A stretch of 64,000 nucleotides of DNA from Brachionus plicatilis (taxonomy: Eukaryota > Rotifera > Eurotatoria > Ploima > Brachionidae), in NCBI GenBank assembly GCA_010279815.1, contig QEOQ01000544.1, positions 1-64,000 of the forward strand. The letters are read 5' to 3'. Below the pieces are notes generated by a model that was not told where the DNA came from, made no database searches, and was given only the letters and a program-made list of their open reading frames with translations. Below are positions 26,231-37,604 of the stretch, piece after piece (position 1 is the first letter of the stretch; each line of letters opens with the position of its first letter). A program made the position numbers and the translations under genes.

Positions 26231-27034
26231 TTGATTAAGAAAATGATATTCAATTTTTGAACTGATTTAATTGAAATAAGCTTAAAAATTTCATTAAATT
26301 TTAAAGATTAATAGTTAACTAACTGATTGACTGATAGTTAGCTAATCTAAAAAAATAATACAGATTTTTTATAGAAATTTTATAGTTTTTTAAATGATAA
26401 TCTTTAAGAAATATAAGAATAAATGATTAATTTAGAATTTACTTCTCTTTTTCTGTGCTGAATTTCACAAAATCTTGGATCTGATATGATTGATGTGGTT
26501 AATAATGAATTTATGAATTAATTAACAATTAAATTAAAAGGTCTCATCACATTCATATTCAATTACTTAAATTACATAACTTAAAATTATTACTCTAAAG
26601 GTTAAATAATTTAAGAGAAATTTCAATATTTATCTCCTATTCAGATTAATTATGAAATTAGGCATTGTGAAGTTTTGAATATTTTGAACAAAACAAAAGT
26701 ATGTTTTCATCACATTTTTCGTAAAAATGAAAGAAGCAAATAATTATTTTTTTAAATTGATGTAACAAAGTTTGTTACACATTTTGAATAAATGTCTTTT
26801 AGAAGTTTTCAAAAATAAGATCGATTTATTGATTTGATTAGAAACAAAAAGAATGTTAAGTAAGAAATGCTTTACAAGCGCATACATGTGACATTCAGAA
26901 TATCAATAAAAATTTGATGCTTTACAAAATTTTTACATATGCCGTCAAGGGTAATATTATGATACATTTAAAAATAGGAAATTATCTTTCCTTTTTTGCA
27001 AGTTTAGTTAATTTTTCAAGAACTAACTTATTTA
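26231..27034. other. Intergenic, nothing seen
   Basis: AT-rich spacer with no open frame, repeat or element that I could recognise between the LINE fragment and the mariner-like element. Confidence 0.5.
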
Positions 27035-28045
27035 CAGTGGTGATTTGATAACAGTATTTTACAAAAAATTACGTAAAATACCGTAAAATAACCAAATTTT
27101 ACCACATTTCACGTAAATTAACGTAAAATCCGAAAAGTGAAAAAGAAGTATTTTACGAAAAATTCAGTAAATTTTCAGAATTTTCAAATAATTTTAGTAA
27201 AATTTGGTAAAATTCAAAACGGCCAATTCAAATTTCAAAATTTTTTGAAAAAATATCTTTTTTTTCCAAAAATCGAAAATTCAAGACAGTTTTTTTTTTC
27301 ATAAATTGGTCGAAAAAATAGTTATTTTTTAATTGTTATAAATAAGTCCAAGTCAAGACAAAAAAAAAAAGTCCAAGTGCGGACTATAAAATTTTGAATA
27401 CTGAAGAAGAAATGTATGCTAAAATTTCAACAAAATTCTGATATATGGCAAATCTATTGCATTAGACAACCCAAGAGTATATAAATTTTTTGATATGAAG
27501 CCTGATCTATAAAATTAAAAAAAAAAGTTTTGATTTGGACTTTTTTTGGGACTTTTAAACAACTCTGATTACATTTAGTAATCAGAATAGTAGTAATAGT
27601 AGTAATTGTAAAATTTTTCTTTAACTCGAAAATTAAACTAGTTAATTCTTCATCATTTTGAGGATCATTTGCTTTAATAAATCTTTTTAATTCATTCCAA
27701 ACCATTTGTATCATGAGGTATTTAAAAAAAATATGGACCAATTATACCTGCTTACTCACCAGATATAAATCCGATATTTCTTAATTTTCTTTCAAAAGTT
27801 ACCTTTTTTACCATATATTAGCTTTTTTTACATCAATTTACGTAAAAATTAGTAAAAAAAGGAAATTTTGATAAAAAATAATCATATAAATAGAAACTAC
27901 TTTTTTCAAAATTTATTAGAAAATAATAAAAAATTCAAAAAATTGAACTTTTTTTATGGCATTTTCATTTTTTACCAATTTTTACGTAAAATTACGTAAA
28001 TTCACTTTTTATTACAAAGTAATTTTACGTAAATTTCATTTTTAA
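27035..28045. mobile_element. Decayed Tc1/mariner-type element
   Basis: The left end reads TA then CAGTGGTGATTTGA, the same terminus as the well-preserved element at 49036. TTACGTAA and ACGTAAA words fill both arms. A minus-strand frame (27454-27741) includes MVWNELKRFI, which follows the NPIE catalytic block in the 49-kb copy. The expected right terminus CACCACTG is not recognisable, so the right border is approximate. The transposase scrap is non-functional. Confidence 0.75.
27454..27741 (-). pseudogene. Tc1/mariner transposase C-terminal remnant, rearranged
   Basis: The minus strand has QMVWNELKRFIKANDPQNDE, homologous to MVWNELKKFI in the 49-kb element. The catalytic block that should precede it (SPDxNPI) is instead on the opposite, plus, strand at about 27748-27777 as PAYSPDINPI. 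The two halves therefore face away from each other, pointing to an internal inversion or a head-to-head fusion of copies. Low-complexity Thr/Ile sequence follows. Confidence 0.65.
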
Positions 28046-28198
28046 GAATGTAGTCACTTGAGATTATAAAAAGACGGTCAAAATTATTGAGTAAATAAGA
28101 ATTGCTCCTCATTATCAAAACTTAATTAAATTTTGAATATTCCAACAATCCAATAAAATTTATTAATTTTTAAAAAAATTCTCAACATTCGTTTTTTT

Positions 28199-28262
28199 AA
28201 ATTAGTTATTTATTTATTTGTTTATCTGTACCGAGCTAATGCTCTTTCAGAGTTTTAGAAAA
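28199..28262 (-). mobile_element. LINE 3' tail remnant (minus strand)
   Basis: On the minus strand: CTGAAAGAGCATTAGCTC, then GGTACAGATAAACAAATAAA and ATAAATAA. This matches in layout the 3' end near 45.7 kb, where a GAGCGTATGCTC hairpin is followed by GAACAGAAAAACAAATAAAT. A short GAGC...GCTC stem followed by an ACAAATAA tail appears to be a family feature. Confidence 0.5.
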
Positions 28263-29039
28263 AAAAATAATATAAAAAATTAAAGTTAAGTAAAATAAAA
28301 AAAAATGAAATTAAAATAAAGTAAAAAGGTAGATTTCAATTTTGATAAAGCTAACTTTTTTAACTTTCTAACTTTTTAATGATGACTGAATCATAAAAAA
28401 CATTGGAGCCTGAAAATGTTATTGATGGATAATTTTTAGACTTTTATAAATAATTTATTTATATTTTGAGATAAAGTTAAAAATCACACAGTTAATTTGA
28501 ATAAAAAAATGGCTCAATGGACAATGAAAGGAAGAAAATTTTAGTGATTATGAAAGCAATTTGATTTTTTTAATTTCAAAATTGGTTTTTGAAAATTCGA
28601 AAATGCTCTTTTTCAGAAAAAACTCCATATTAATAATTGTTAGTTTGGTAAGGCATAGGTTGAAATTCACATATAGTGATTTAAAAAAACATAAACAAAG
28701 AGACGTACACATATAATTTTTTGTAATTTATTGAAACGTGTAAAAAACATATAGAAATATTGAATAACTGTTAGAAAAATTTAATTTATCAAAGTAAAAA
28801 AGTGAATTAAAAACATAAACATTTTAGTCGTAATTCATTATCTTAAAAAGAAAATAAAACATAAATACTCGTTCATAAAGTGTGACAACCACGTTGTTGT
28901 CCTAACAAATTTGACAATTATTCAAATTGATTCGAAGCAATAGGATTGAATTGTCTAAAGAAAAAATCTAATTCAACTTCATTGTACACAGTGGTCAAAA
29001 AATCCATTATAATTTTTTCTACTAAATGTACCTTTATTG
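28263..29039. other. Intergenic, nothing clear
   Basis: AT-rich spacer. TGTGACAACCACGTTGTTGT begins at 28881 and has the look of a retroelement terminus, but no partner with matching ends or a target duplication was found. Confidence 0.4.
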
Positions 29040-29306
29040 ATGGAGAGTAATTTCTCTCCGCAGAATGAAGTGTTTATAAACGATTTCCAAGAACAGTCAC
29101 CACAAAAAAATCATAAACTTAAAATGGAGTTTAACTCCGACAAAAAATCACAAGATGGGTACAGGAAAGAAGAATCAATCAAAGATGAAAGGAATGACTG
29201 TGATCATTGGTATCACAATAGTAGTGCCATTAATGGTTTGCGTTTTTCGCAAATGGTGGAAATACGCTTGGTAAACGAACAACGTCGAGTCATACATATT
29301 GTCTAA
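29040..29306 (+). CDS. Small open frame, possibly mobile-element relic
   Basis: An 88-codon frame starts MESNFSPQNEVFINDFQEQS and is hydrophilic and charged. An overlapping frame open from 29080 to 29274 (ATG at 29155) contains a plausible membrane segment, MTVIIGITIVVPLMVCVF, followed by a basic tail RKWWKY. Base composition is less AT-rich than the surroundings. Only one frame is likely to be real, and I cannot decide which; a frameshifted relic of a membrane protein from a retroelement is possible. No family recognised. Confidence 0.3.
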   Translation: MESNFSPQNEVFINDFQEQSPQKNHKLKMEFNSDKKSQDGYRKEESIKDERNDCDHWYHNSSAINGLRFSQMVEIRLVNEQRRVIHIV

Positions 29307-30024
29307 AGGAAAACAAACCAAGCACAAGTCGTTAAATATAAACAGACCAACATTCACTCCAATAAGATTTATCGAACAGAAGCTTCTTTAGAGAAACGCA
29401 ATCAAGCTCCATGATAAAACCCAATATGCCCAACATATTTCATTTTCCTCAATTTTTTGATTTAGATCCGACTAAAAATTATTTCTTTCCTCTAATTGTT
29501 CAAGATATGACACATCAGCAGTGCAAGACTCAGTTTCAATTTGTTTTTTCGTAACATTATTACTAGAATTTGAATGTGAATTTTGTACCTCTCTGAAAGA
29601 CTTTTGTTGTTGAATGTTTTTTTGATTGATTTCCTTATTAACATTTGTAATAAATTCTCACATTCTGATTTGGTCACAGTCAACAAAAGCTTAGCCTTAA
29701 TTCTTCTTTCTTATACTAAACATCGTAAATTGCATTGAACTCTAATTCTTTATAAACTGGCTCAATAACATCTTTACGAATAATTACACTGAACAATTTT
29801 TTTTATATTCAATCCATTTGAACACAACAAAAATTAATTATTACTAATTTTTTGATTTTTTGCCATTTTTTAAAATTAATTTTAAATTAAAACTTTAATA
29901 GCTTGCGCTATTAAATAAATAAAAAGAGAGAGAGAGGATAGAAAAATATAAAAAACGCTTTCTTCTCTACTTCTTTATTTATTTAAAAATGAAAAGTAAA
30001 ATCAATATTTAAAGAATTCCAGCA

Positions 30025-30064
30025 AGGCCCCAGAAGACCGGGGTCTGCAGGAGGGGGTGTTACA
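30025..30064 (+). other. GC-rich hairpin and purine tract, possible retroelement PPT
   Basis: CCCCAGAAGACCGGGG is an inverted repeat (CCCC/GGGG), followed by TCTGCAGGAGGGGGTGTTAC. A purine tract directly before TGTTACA resembles the polypurine tract and 3' LTR start of an LTR retrotransposon. TATAAAAAGG about 250 bp downstream (~30304) would fit an LTR promoter. No matching second LTR was identified, so this stays tentative. Confidence 0.3.
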
Positions 30065-30653
30065 AAACCATTGAATAGTAGCATATTTAGTTGCAAGATT
30101 GATTTTCAAAAACTACACTGTGATGTTTAAATTATAAGTTTTGAATATGAGATGATGAAAAATATCAAAATTAGAGACATAAATCGAATTCTCTCTCGAA
30201 GTAGAAGCATTTATTTGCATCTTTAATATTACAAAGAAAAAAAAGACTCGGTTTTTATACACAGTGTTAAACTTGAGCTAAAGATAACTCAGAATACTTT
30301 CTATTATAAAAAGGCTTCATAATTTCTGAAAGCGTCTTACAAATAGCATAAAAGATATCATCACTCACACAAATATATTCTATCAATCCGAATTTTCCAT
30401 TCAATACAAAAATCTATAGTCTTTACTTTTTATGATCTAAAAAGGTGTAAGATACTTCATTTTTTAACTTGAGATAATTAATAGAGCATAATTTTTGATA
30501 GTGTAATTTTTTATGTCTTAAATAATTCTAAAATATCAATTTTGATATTTTTACCTTCTAGCTTTTTTATTTTTGATTTATCACTTTTTTTGTCAAGAAA
30601 TTTTATATTTTTATTTTATCTTGCTCATTGATTAATTCAAACATTTTATTGAA

Positions 30654-31020
30654 TTACTTAAGAGTTTTTATTGAATTTATTATTTCTACATCTATATTGC
30701 TTGTACCATTAATTAATCGGCCTGATTGCCTACTTAAATCTTCAAAAGAAAAAAAATTGAAATCAATATTGAAACTGTGTTGATCAACCTCAGATAGATT
30801 TTTTTCCGGGAGAGCTAAATCATCATTTTGCTCTTGTGTTAAAAGATCATCTTTTCTTGATCTTTTAGTCGATTCATTTTTTTGAATTGTTGGTATTTTA
30901 TCAATAGAGCAATTTTCTCCCTAAACTTTTGGAGAGGCATTCTGAGGACCCTTAATATTAAATTTTTTGATACGGTCTGGAGGTTGTATACGGAATTGAA
31001 ATATAATCCTCTCTAAGTCA
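30654..31020 (-). pseudogene. Decayed minus-strand frame, ~120 codons
   Basis: The minus strand reads ERIIFQFRIQPPDRIKKFNI, then after a TAG near 30925 continues to a stop at 30654-30656 through LLTQEQNDDLALPEKN, FNIDFNFFSFEDLSRQS and ATA/Ile-rich sequence. Codon-like composition over this length with a single stop suggests a formerly coding sequence. I do not recognise it. It lies just upstream of, and opposite to, the LINE at 31.2 kb. Confidence 0.45.
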
Positions 31021-31385
31021 TTTTTTATTTAACACTAATTTTTTGATTGGCATTTTTGTAACTTATTTTTATAAAAAATTTATCTAATAAAAAAAATTGA
31101 AACTCGTTAAGTAAAAAATTGTAAACTAGGGATAATAAATAAAAAGTAGCTTTTGTTGAAAGTGATAAGCATTTTTTTATGAAATTTTAGTATTTAAAAT
31201 ATATTTAAAATTTCACAAAGGAAGAATTCGTCAGTCGTCTTACGTCAGCTGTTGGTGATGAAACGAAAAATAAAAACAGAAAGGACAGTCTGAATCTGTT
31301 GAGACTTCAATTTGCTTTTCGTCTTCTAACTAAATTTCAAGTTAAAAAAGATATTCAGATTCAAAATAGAACAAAAGTTAAACAA

Positions 31386-32594
31386 ATGGCCACGGACATT
31401 TGGTTATTACTTAATTCGTTTGTTGATGAACGTTTATCAAATGAATGTAATGAAATTTTGTTTTCAGTACGCAAAAACAAAATTAATAACTTAAATAGTA
31501 CCTATAACTCAAATGAAACGATTGTGAACGACGATAGTATTATGGATTTAAGGAGAATGGTAACAAATATGCATAAAGATTTTACTGAGTTAAAGGAATC
31601 GAATTCGAAAATTCTAGAAATTGTAACTACTTTGAAAAGTGAAAATGAGCGTCTAAAGAAGTTTATTGACAATTGTACAAAGTTTAAAAATTTTAATTTA
31701 ATGAATCAAGATGTTCAAATTATCGATAAACCAGTGAATTGTGATGACGTTTTTGAGTCTCAAGCTACTCAACAAAATGGTCAACATAACTTCTCGTACA
31801 AAAAGGTGGTTGAAAGACGCCCTCTTAATTCTCGAGCTACTTTAGATAAACAATCAACATATCAAGTGAAACACAATCAATTAAATAAGAAAAATTTTAT
31901 TGTTGGATCTTTAAAGACTTCAACTCTTACTGCTGCGGCCAAACCAATTAGACCGCCTAAAATTTTTCACTATTATGCTGGTTATTGGTCACTTGAAAGT
32001 GATGAAGAGAGTGTAAAAGAATTTATAAATAGATTTGCTACAGTTGAAAGCATTAAAGAACTTCGCACTAAGGGTGACTTTTACAAATCTTATCATTTTA
32101 GTGTTAAAAGTAATTTCATGGAGCAGGTGCTAAACCCTGATAACTGGCCCGATAGTGTTAGAGTAAAACGTTTTTACGAAGCAAAAAGGCCTAGCAGTAT
32201 ATCAGGTGGTGGTAGTGAACAAAATGGCGATGCTCGGCAGATTAACGGTAATCAACAAGCTTCTGACAATGAGCAAGGTAATGGCAATCAATTAACTCAA
32301 AGTAGACCCTCAACTATTCGAAACACTAGACGGGGTCGTTGAGGCAATATCGGTGGTTGTGGCGGTATCAAAAGTGGTCGTGGTGGTCTTGGTGGTGGTT
32401 CTAGTTCATAAAAAAATAGTAATAACAGTACAAAGAGAATTAGATCCAGTGAAAGTAGTGATTCCGTAAGTATTAGTGATACTTCCAATAAGAGGCATCA
32501 ACAAGCTCATCAGACGGATAATAATCACGAGTCAGAATCAGAAGCTGCTGTGAATGCAGAAAACGAAATGGATCATGAAACTAATAAGTTTTAA
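31386..32594 (+). pseudogene. LINE ORF1 (nucleic-acid-binding, coiled coil), two nonsense codons
   Basis: The frame starts MATDIWLLLNSFVDERLSNE. A coiled coil follows at roughly residues 55-100 (LKESNSKILEIVTTLKSENE). A C-terminal block including FHYYAGYWSLESDEESVKEF and VLNPDNWPDSVRVKRFY matches the style of ORF1 proteins of CR1-like LINEs, which bind element RNA. After NTRRGR the frame meets TGA (32340-32342), continues through a Gly-rich GGCGGIKSGRGGLGGGSSS stretch to TAA (32409-32411), and then through a Ser-rich tail to the natural-looking TAA at 32592. The far tail overlaps the ORF2 start, as expected for an intact layout. Confidence 0.8.
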
Positions 32595-35579
32595 TTGTCG
32601 TAACTTTAAATCAAATTGTGTCGTAATTGACAAAATTGTTCAAAACTTTGACATTATTTTCCTATGTGAGCATTGGCTTAACTCTGAAGAGCATTATCTT
32701 TTAACTGAGCGGTATCTAAATCATAATCTATTCTTTCAGTCAGACATGGACGTCTCCGAGTGTAATTTGATTCGTGGTAGACCATATAGTGGCATATGCT
32801 GGCTTATTAATAAAAGTTTTAATGTGATCGAATGTGACTTTTTTGATTCAGATTATTCGTGCTTAAAAATCGATATTGACTCCAAAATTTTAAATTGTAT
32901 TGGTACTTGGATTCCATTTGACAATGGTAGCAAAGAAAGGTTAGTTAAATTTAAAAATATATTATCGGGTATAGAAGGTCGTCTAGATATTGTACATTAT
33001 GAAAGACACATATTACTTGGAGACTGGAACTGTGACTTAATGCGTAAAAGAAGATTTGACAAATTGTTTGTTAACTTCATAGAGAGTAAAAATCTAGTTG
33101 ACTGTTTCTCGCTTTCGAAAACGAACTGCGACTTTACATATAGAAAGGAAAAATATAAGTCTAAAATCGATCATATGTTAGTCGATAAGAATGATGTCAA
33201 GTTGATCAAAAACTTTGAAGTTTTTCAGGATCCGACGAATCTAAGTTATCACAATGCTATATGTTGTGAATTGGACTTAGAATCAACCGCAGATATACCG
33301 CAAGAAGTTCCAGTAGAGCGTAATTTTCACCATTTTGATTGGAAAAACCCGTCTTTCGTTGAAAGTTATCGTAATTTTGTGTCCAATAATAGTCTATCGT
33401 TAATCTCTTTAATAGAGGAATCAGTGCAAATAGAACGTAATACCAATGAAAAAATTGATGTAATCTACAAGGCACTACCAACAATTCTTATTAAATCTGC
33501 AAGACAAGCTGAAAAAGCATGTAAGCTTATTCGTAGAAATAAACGATTTTCTCGTAATAAATATAAAGAAAACAATGAAATTTTAAAAGTAATAGACAAA
33601 ACTAATCAATTGTACGCTGAGTTTGAGGAATCAGGATACTTAAACGATAGCATAAAGCAAGAAATTAAGACTCAAAAGAAATTACTTAAAACGTTAGTAG
33701 GAAAAACAAACTTTGAAATAGAACGTAAAGAGACAATTGAGCTTGATCGTCTTAAGCAAATGAGTAGTCCAAGATTCTGGCGTACTATTGCCAAGTTCAA
33801 GCAAAATCGCTCGCGTATTAATAAATGTTCAAAAAAATTGCAGTTAAAGGATTTTACTAACTTTTCTCGGATTTGTTTTCACACAATGGCAAAACTAATT
33901 CTGACGCACAAAACGATATTAAAAAAGTTGTTGAAGAACATTATAAAAAAAACGCTGATGAGATTTTCGACTTTGAAGTTGATGAAGCAGAACTAACCAC
34001 GATTACTAAAGACTTAAGTCACAAAAAATCTTCTGGTAATGATGATGTTTGTAACGAATTCTACATATATGGTTTATGTCCAAATCTTTTTAACGTTTTA
34101 AAATGGTTTTTTACTACAATAATCAAAACTGGACACATTCCTGACGACTTTAATGTTTCCTTGGTTACACCAATTCCGAAGAAAGGAGTAATGAAATCAC
34201 CCTCAGACTATAGACCTATATCGGTTTCAAGTACATTGGCGTCGATTTATGAAAGCCTATTATTGAAAAGCATGGATTGTCTTAGGATTATACACAAAAA
34301 TCAATTTGGTTACAAAAAAAAAATATCGAGTAAACATGCTTATTTCATGGTGAATGAGGTATCAAATTATTATAGGGAACATGGGTCTAAGATTCATCTC
34401 CTAATTCTTTATGCTACTAAAGCATTCGATAAACTATGGAGAGATGGTTTATTTTTCAAATTGATAAAGAAGGTCCCTATACCAATATGGAGAGCATTAT
34501 TTAATTATTACAAAAAGTCCAAAATTATGGTCAAGTATGATGGATGCTTAAGCGATCTTATTGATTGTAATGAAGGTGTTAAGCAAGGTGCTGTACATTC
34601 TCCGTAACTTTTTAACTTTTTCATTAATGACTTGCTTGAAGAATGTATAAGTTTAGATATTGGTGCCAGAATTAATAACTTAAACTTATCTGTTGTTGCA
34701 TATTGTGACGATATAATTATATTATCACCATCATATGGCCATGCAGTCAAGTTGTTGGAAGTATGTTTCAGTTACGCTAAAGTTTGGAAAATGGAATTTA
34801 ATCCGAATAAATCAGTATGTGTTACAATGTCAAATACAAATAAGATAATAGAGACGAACATTACCGTTGATGGTAATCGTTTACCATGTGTCAACGGTTT
34901 TGAATACTTAGGACTTCCAATCGGTAACAACAAGTTTATGAGTGACTTCATTGAAGATAAGTGGAAAAAAGTTGAGAGAAGTTTTTATTCACTCTATGGC
35001 CTTGGGGTTAAGCCTTCAATTTCAAACCCTAGTCTTATAGTGTTTCTGTTCAAACAGTATTGTCAGTCGATCTTTAGGCATGTGTTGGACAATATCCGTA
35101 TTCCATGTAGTATGCTAAAAGAATTTGATAGCAGACAAAGTATGATAATTAAATGAATGATTGGCTTGAAAAAATTTACACATACAACTCCTTTGAATGA
35201 AGCACTCAATTTAGAATCGGTTAGCCAAATTTACTATAAACATAAGATTTTTTTTTTAGAACAACTAACTAGAGATCCTGGTTGTTATGAGCTATTCTCT
35301 TACATGAGAGAGAATGAAACATTCAGCAAGAAAAATACATCATTTTGTGCTCAATTGAATGTTCTAGAAAATCGATTGTATATCAACTGCCTTGACTATC
35401 AGCCAAAAATGGTTAAAACTTTGATAGAATTTAGCTTTAAAAGCTTAAATACTGGTTTAGTCGATTCAATTAGATTTGTCATAAATAAAATTAACCATAG
35501 AGTGAACGAAGAGTTTAATATCTTTTTTTGGTACAGCTTACTTAATGGTCTTCTAAGAGTAGACTTTGCTCAAGTTTAA
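32575..35579 (+). pseudogene. LINE ORF2: AP endonuclease + reverse transcriptase, broken
   Basis: The ATG at 32575 begins MKLISFNCRNFKSN, the endonuclease start; an in-frame ATG lies 21 bp upstream. Endonuclease motifs: LCEHWLN (catalytic E), LGDWNCD, SKIDHML, and LSYHNAI where SDH is usual. Reverse-transcriptase motifs: SPSDYRPISV, KAFDKLW, GVKQGAVHSP and the active-site box YCDDIII. Lesions: a frame change near 33866-33876, TAA at 34605-34607 right after HSP, TGA at 35154-35156, and TAT (Tyr) at 34410-34412 in LILYATKAFD where the family has the first catalytic Asp. No RNase H domain is evident in the C-terminus. It lies downstream of and overlaps ORF1. Clade assignment within the CR1/jockey group is uncertain. 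Confidence 0.9.
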
Positions 35580-35666
35580 CTTTTTTATTTATTTTTTATT
35601 ACAATTTTTGATATGAATATTTTTTCAACTCTTTTTAATCTTGTCAATGTGAATTTAAATTAATAA

Positions 35667-35694
35667 AAATAATAATAATAATAATAATAATAAT
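35667..35694 (+). repeat. AAT repeat tail of the LINE
   Basis: An (AAT)n run of about nine units directly ends the LINE, consistent with target-primed reverse transcription from a simple-repeat 3' end. Confidence 0.85.
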
Positions 35695-36270
35695 TTCTGA
35701 TAAATTTGCAGACTTAAGCAGATCTTGATAGTTGATGCAACTTTCAATGTCACTTTCACGGAACTAATTTTAAACAATTAAAATTTTTTTTTTTCAATTT
35801 TTTATCGTTTTGTACTGTACTTCGCAAAAATCAAATCAAATCAAATTTTCTTTGTAATTTAAAAAAAAATGCAGACGCTTTATTTAAAAAAGAGTAACAA
35901 ATAACAATTTCACTTAAATCTTAAAATCTGATACATCAAACAAAAAAATTTAAATTCAACAATTTCCATTTTTATAAAGCACCATAATGTCATTTAATAT
36001 TTAACCATTTTAATTTGTTCAAGTATTATGTATTCTAGTGCCTTATTTAAACATCTTGTTTAAGTCTTTTAGTTTCATACTTTTTGCTTTGATTCCAATA
36101 GACGACTCCAAGTCTAAACATATCTTTTATTTTTCTCATATAAATTAGAGTAAACTTTTTGATCATATTTTTAGGCCATTTTTTAAAACAAATTGAATTA
36201 AATAAAATTTGATAAAAGTATTTTCCCAACTCATGAGATTATCTTTTAACTCTTGCCCAAATTTTTATAA
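35695..36270. other. Spacer, nothing clear
   Basis: AT-rich. TCAAATCAAATCAAATTTTC at about 35831-35850, after GTACTGTACTTCG, could be another retroelement tail, but no coding remnant supports it. An open frame at 36047-36229 (minus) is not recognisable. Confidence 0.4.
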
Positions 36271-36755
36271 TACTATAAAACGTAGTTCTGAGGTAAAATT
36301 GCGTAATTTTGCGTAAAAAAATTAAATTTTGCCTTTTTATTTTATGTAAAAATGTATGCTAAATTTTATATTACAAAACTAATTTTGAATAAAGTTATTT
36401 AAAGACTTAGACATATGATTCAGCTACCTAAGGTGCAAAATGCTTAATTTTCAAATTTTAAATAAAAATTTAAATAAAAAAAAACAAGTAATATTTCACT
36501 GTTTTTGACGCTTTTTTACTTTGTTTTTAACTTTTTTCACTATTTTTACTTCAAAATAAAAAATAATTCTTTGCGTAATTTTACGTAAAATTTGGTAAAC
36601 TATTTTTTGATGCGTTGAAAAGTGAAAATAATTTTTGTTGTCTATTTTTTTTTGGAAAATTTTATTTTTAAAACAAAAAAAATGATCCTTAAGTGGCCCT
36701 TTTGAATTTAAATGTTTACGTAAATATACTTAATTTAGCTCAGAACCGTGCACTG
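36271..36755. mobile_element. Decayed MITE, TTACGTAA family
   Basis: The right end reads CTCAGAACCGTGCACTG, the complement of CAGTGCACGGTTCTGAG, and the left end holds GTTCTGAGGTAAAATTG at 36284-36300. TTTACGTAA and GCGTAAT words lie just inside both ends, as in the elements at 27.0 and 49.0 kb. No transposase remnant is present. Terminal CAGTG fits the Tc1/mariner group. Confidence 0.55.
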
Positions 36756-36869
36756 TCGAATAATTGTCAAATAACTAAGGCTAATAAACAATAAATAAAT
36801 TTTATTTTTAATTTATTGAGCTCTCATTTGGTTAGTCCAAGCAAAGTTAATTCAAACAATCGGACTTAC

Positions 36870-37604
36870 TAGAGAAGAGATGGCATGAGACAGCCTGGGA
36901 ATAGCTGGTTCATGGCATCTAACATAATCATCGCACTCTTCCATAATGGCGAACGCTAGCTTGCGACGATTGGCACCGTGGTAGGCAAATTGCGTATTCG
37001 ACTCCAAAAATTCCAACTGCAGCCTTTGAAGCTGGAGCAACTTTTGCCTAAAAGTGTCGCCTTCCTGATCTTTTTTCTTCTTGTTATCGTAGAAGTGAAT
37101 AGAGCCGCGTCGGGCTGCTTTTTGTATCAGACCCAAGTGCAAATGTGAGCTTTTAAAACTCAACTGGGTGGCCCTATTGCACGGATTCGCAAAGTTAACG
37201 CAACTAGTGTTCAGTGTGGACGATTTACGGCGCACATTTTTCTGACTCAAGCACTCTTTTAGGGTAGATTTGTAGTGTTTGCTGGTCTGGATGGCTACAG
37301 TCCGCACCGGGCTGCTCGGTTTGGTTGCCGAGTTGAGCGACAAATTTTGATGATGGAGCCTGCGCTTGACCCGCTCTTCGTCCATGTCGTGTGCCTGTGT
37401 TGACGCGGACAAAAAGTTTCTTATTCGAAATTTTTCTTTTTTGGCCGTGCCGGACGACGAGCAAGACATTTGGTCGTCGTCCCGCTCGACATTGCTCGAG
37501 AACAAATTGGGAAGTTGATTGAGGCGTTTTTGCAGAAAGTTAGCACCATGAATTTTCGATGTAGTCATTTTACTCTTACTATTCAGGCCAAAATTGTGGC
37601 TCAT
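36870..37604 (-). CDS. 245-codon first exon of an unidentified minus-strand gene
   Basis: Starts ATG at 37604 (MSHNFGLNSKSKMTTSKIHG) with no acceptor before it and ends SHAISSL at a good GTAAGT donor, phase 0. The exon is far GC-richer than its surroundings. It is basic and Ser-rich, with ARRGSIHFYDNKKKKDQEGD followed by a short helical part (RQKLLQLQRLQLEFLESN) and EECDDYVRCHEPAIPRLSHA. RKSS and RRGS could be kinase sites (inference). No family recognised. Reading past the donor adds only VSPIV and a stop, so splicing is expected; the acceptor exon was not found at lower coordinates within this window. Confidence 0.75.

Larger units (their letters stand above)
31200..35694 (+). mobile_element. 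Near-complete non-LTR retrotransposon (CR1/jockey-like), degenerate
   Basis: Two overlapping ORFs (ORF1 31386-32594, ORF2 32575-35579) are followed by about 90 bp of UTR and an AAT-repeat tail at 35667-35694. A GC-richer 5' patch around 31225-31260 may be the 5' UTR. ORF1 has two nonsense codons; ORF2 has one frameshift, two nonsense codons and a catalytic substitution, so the copy cannot move by itself. The near-full length with few lesions suggests a fairly recent insertion. Exact ends and target duplication were not resolved. Confidence 0.9.

Noticed and set aside
28881..30064. Solo LTR spanning TGTGACA to TGTTACA
   Set aside because: Termini are only roughly inverted, flanks show no target duplication, and the interior has open frames unlike an LTR; kept only as a tentative boundary note.
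32297..34750. Minus-strand frames within the LINE
   Set aside because: Antisense to the well-defined ORF1 and ORF2.
37225..37464. 79-codon alternative minus frame
   Set aside because: Shadow of the 245-codon exon at 36870-37604, opened by its higher GC content.
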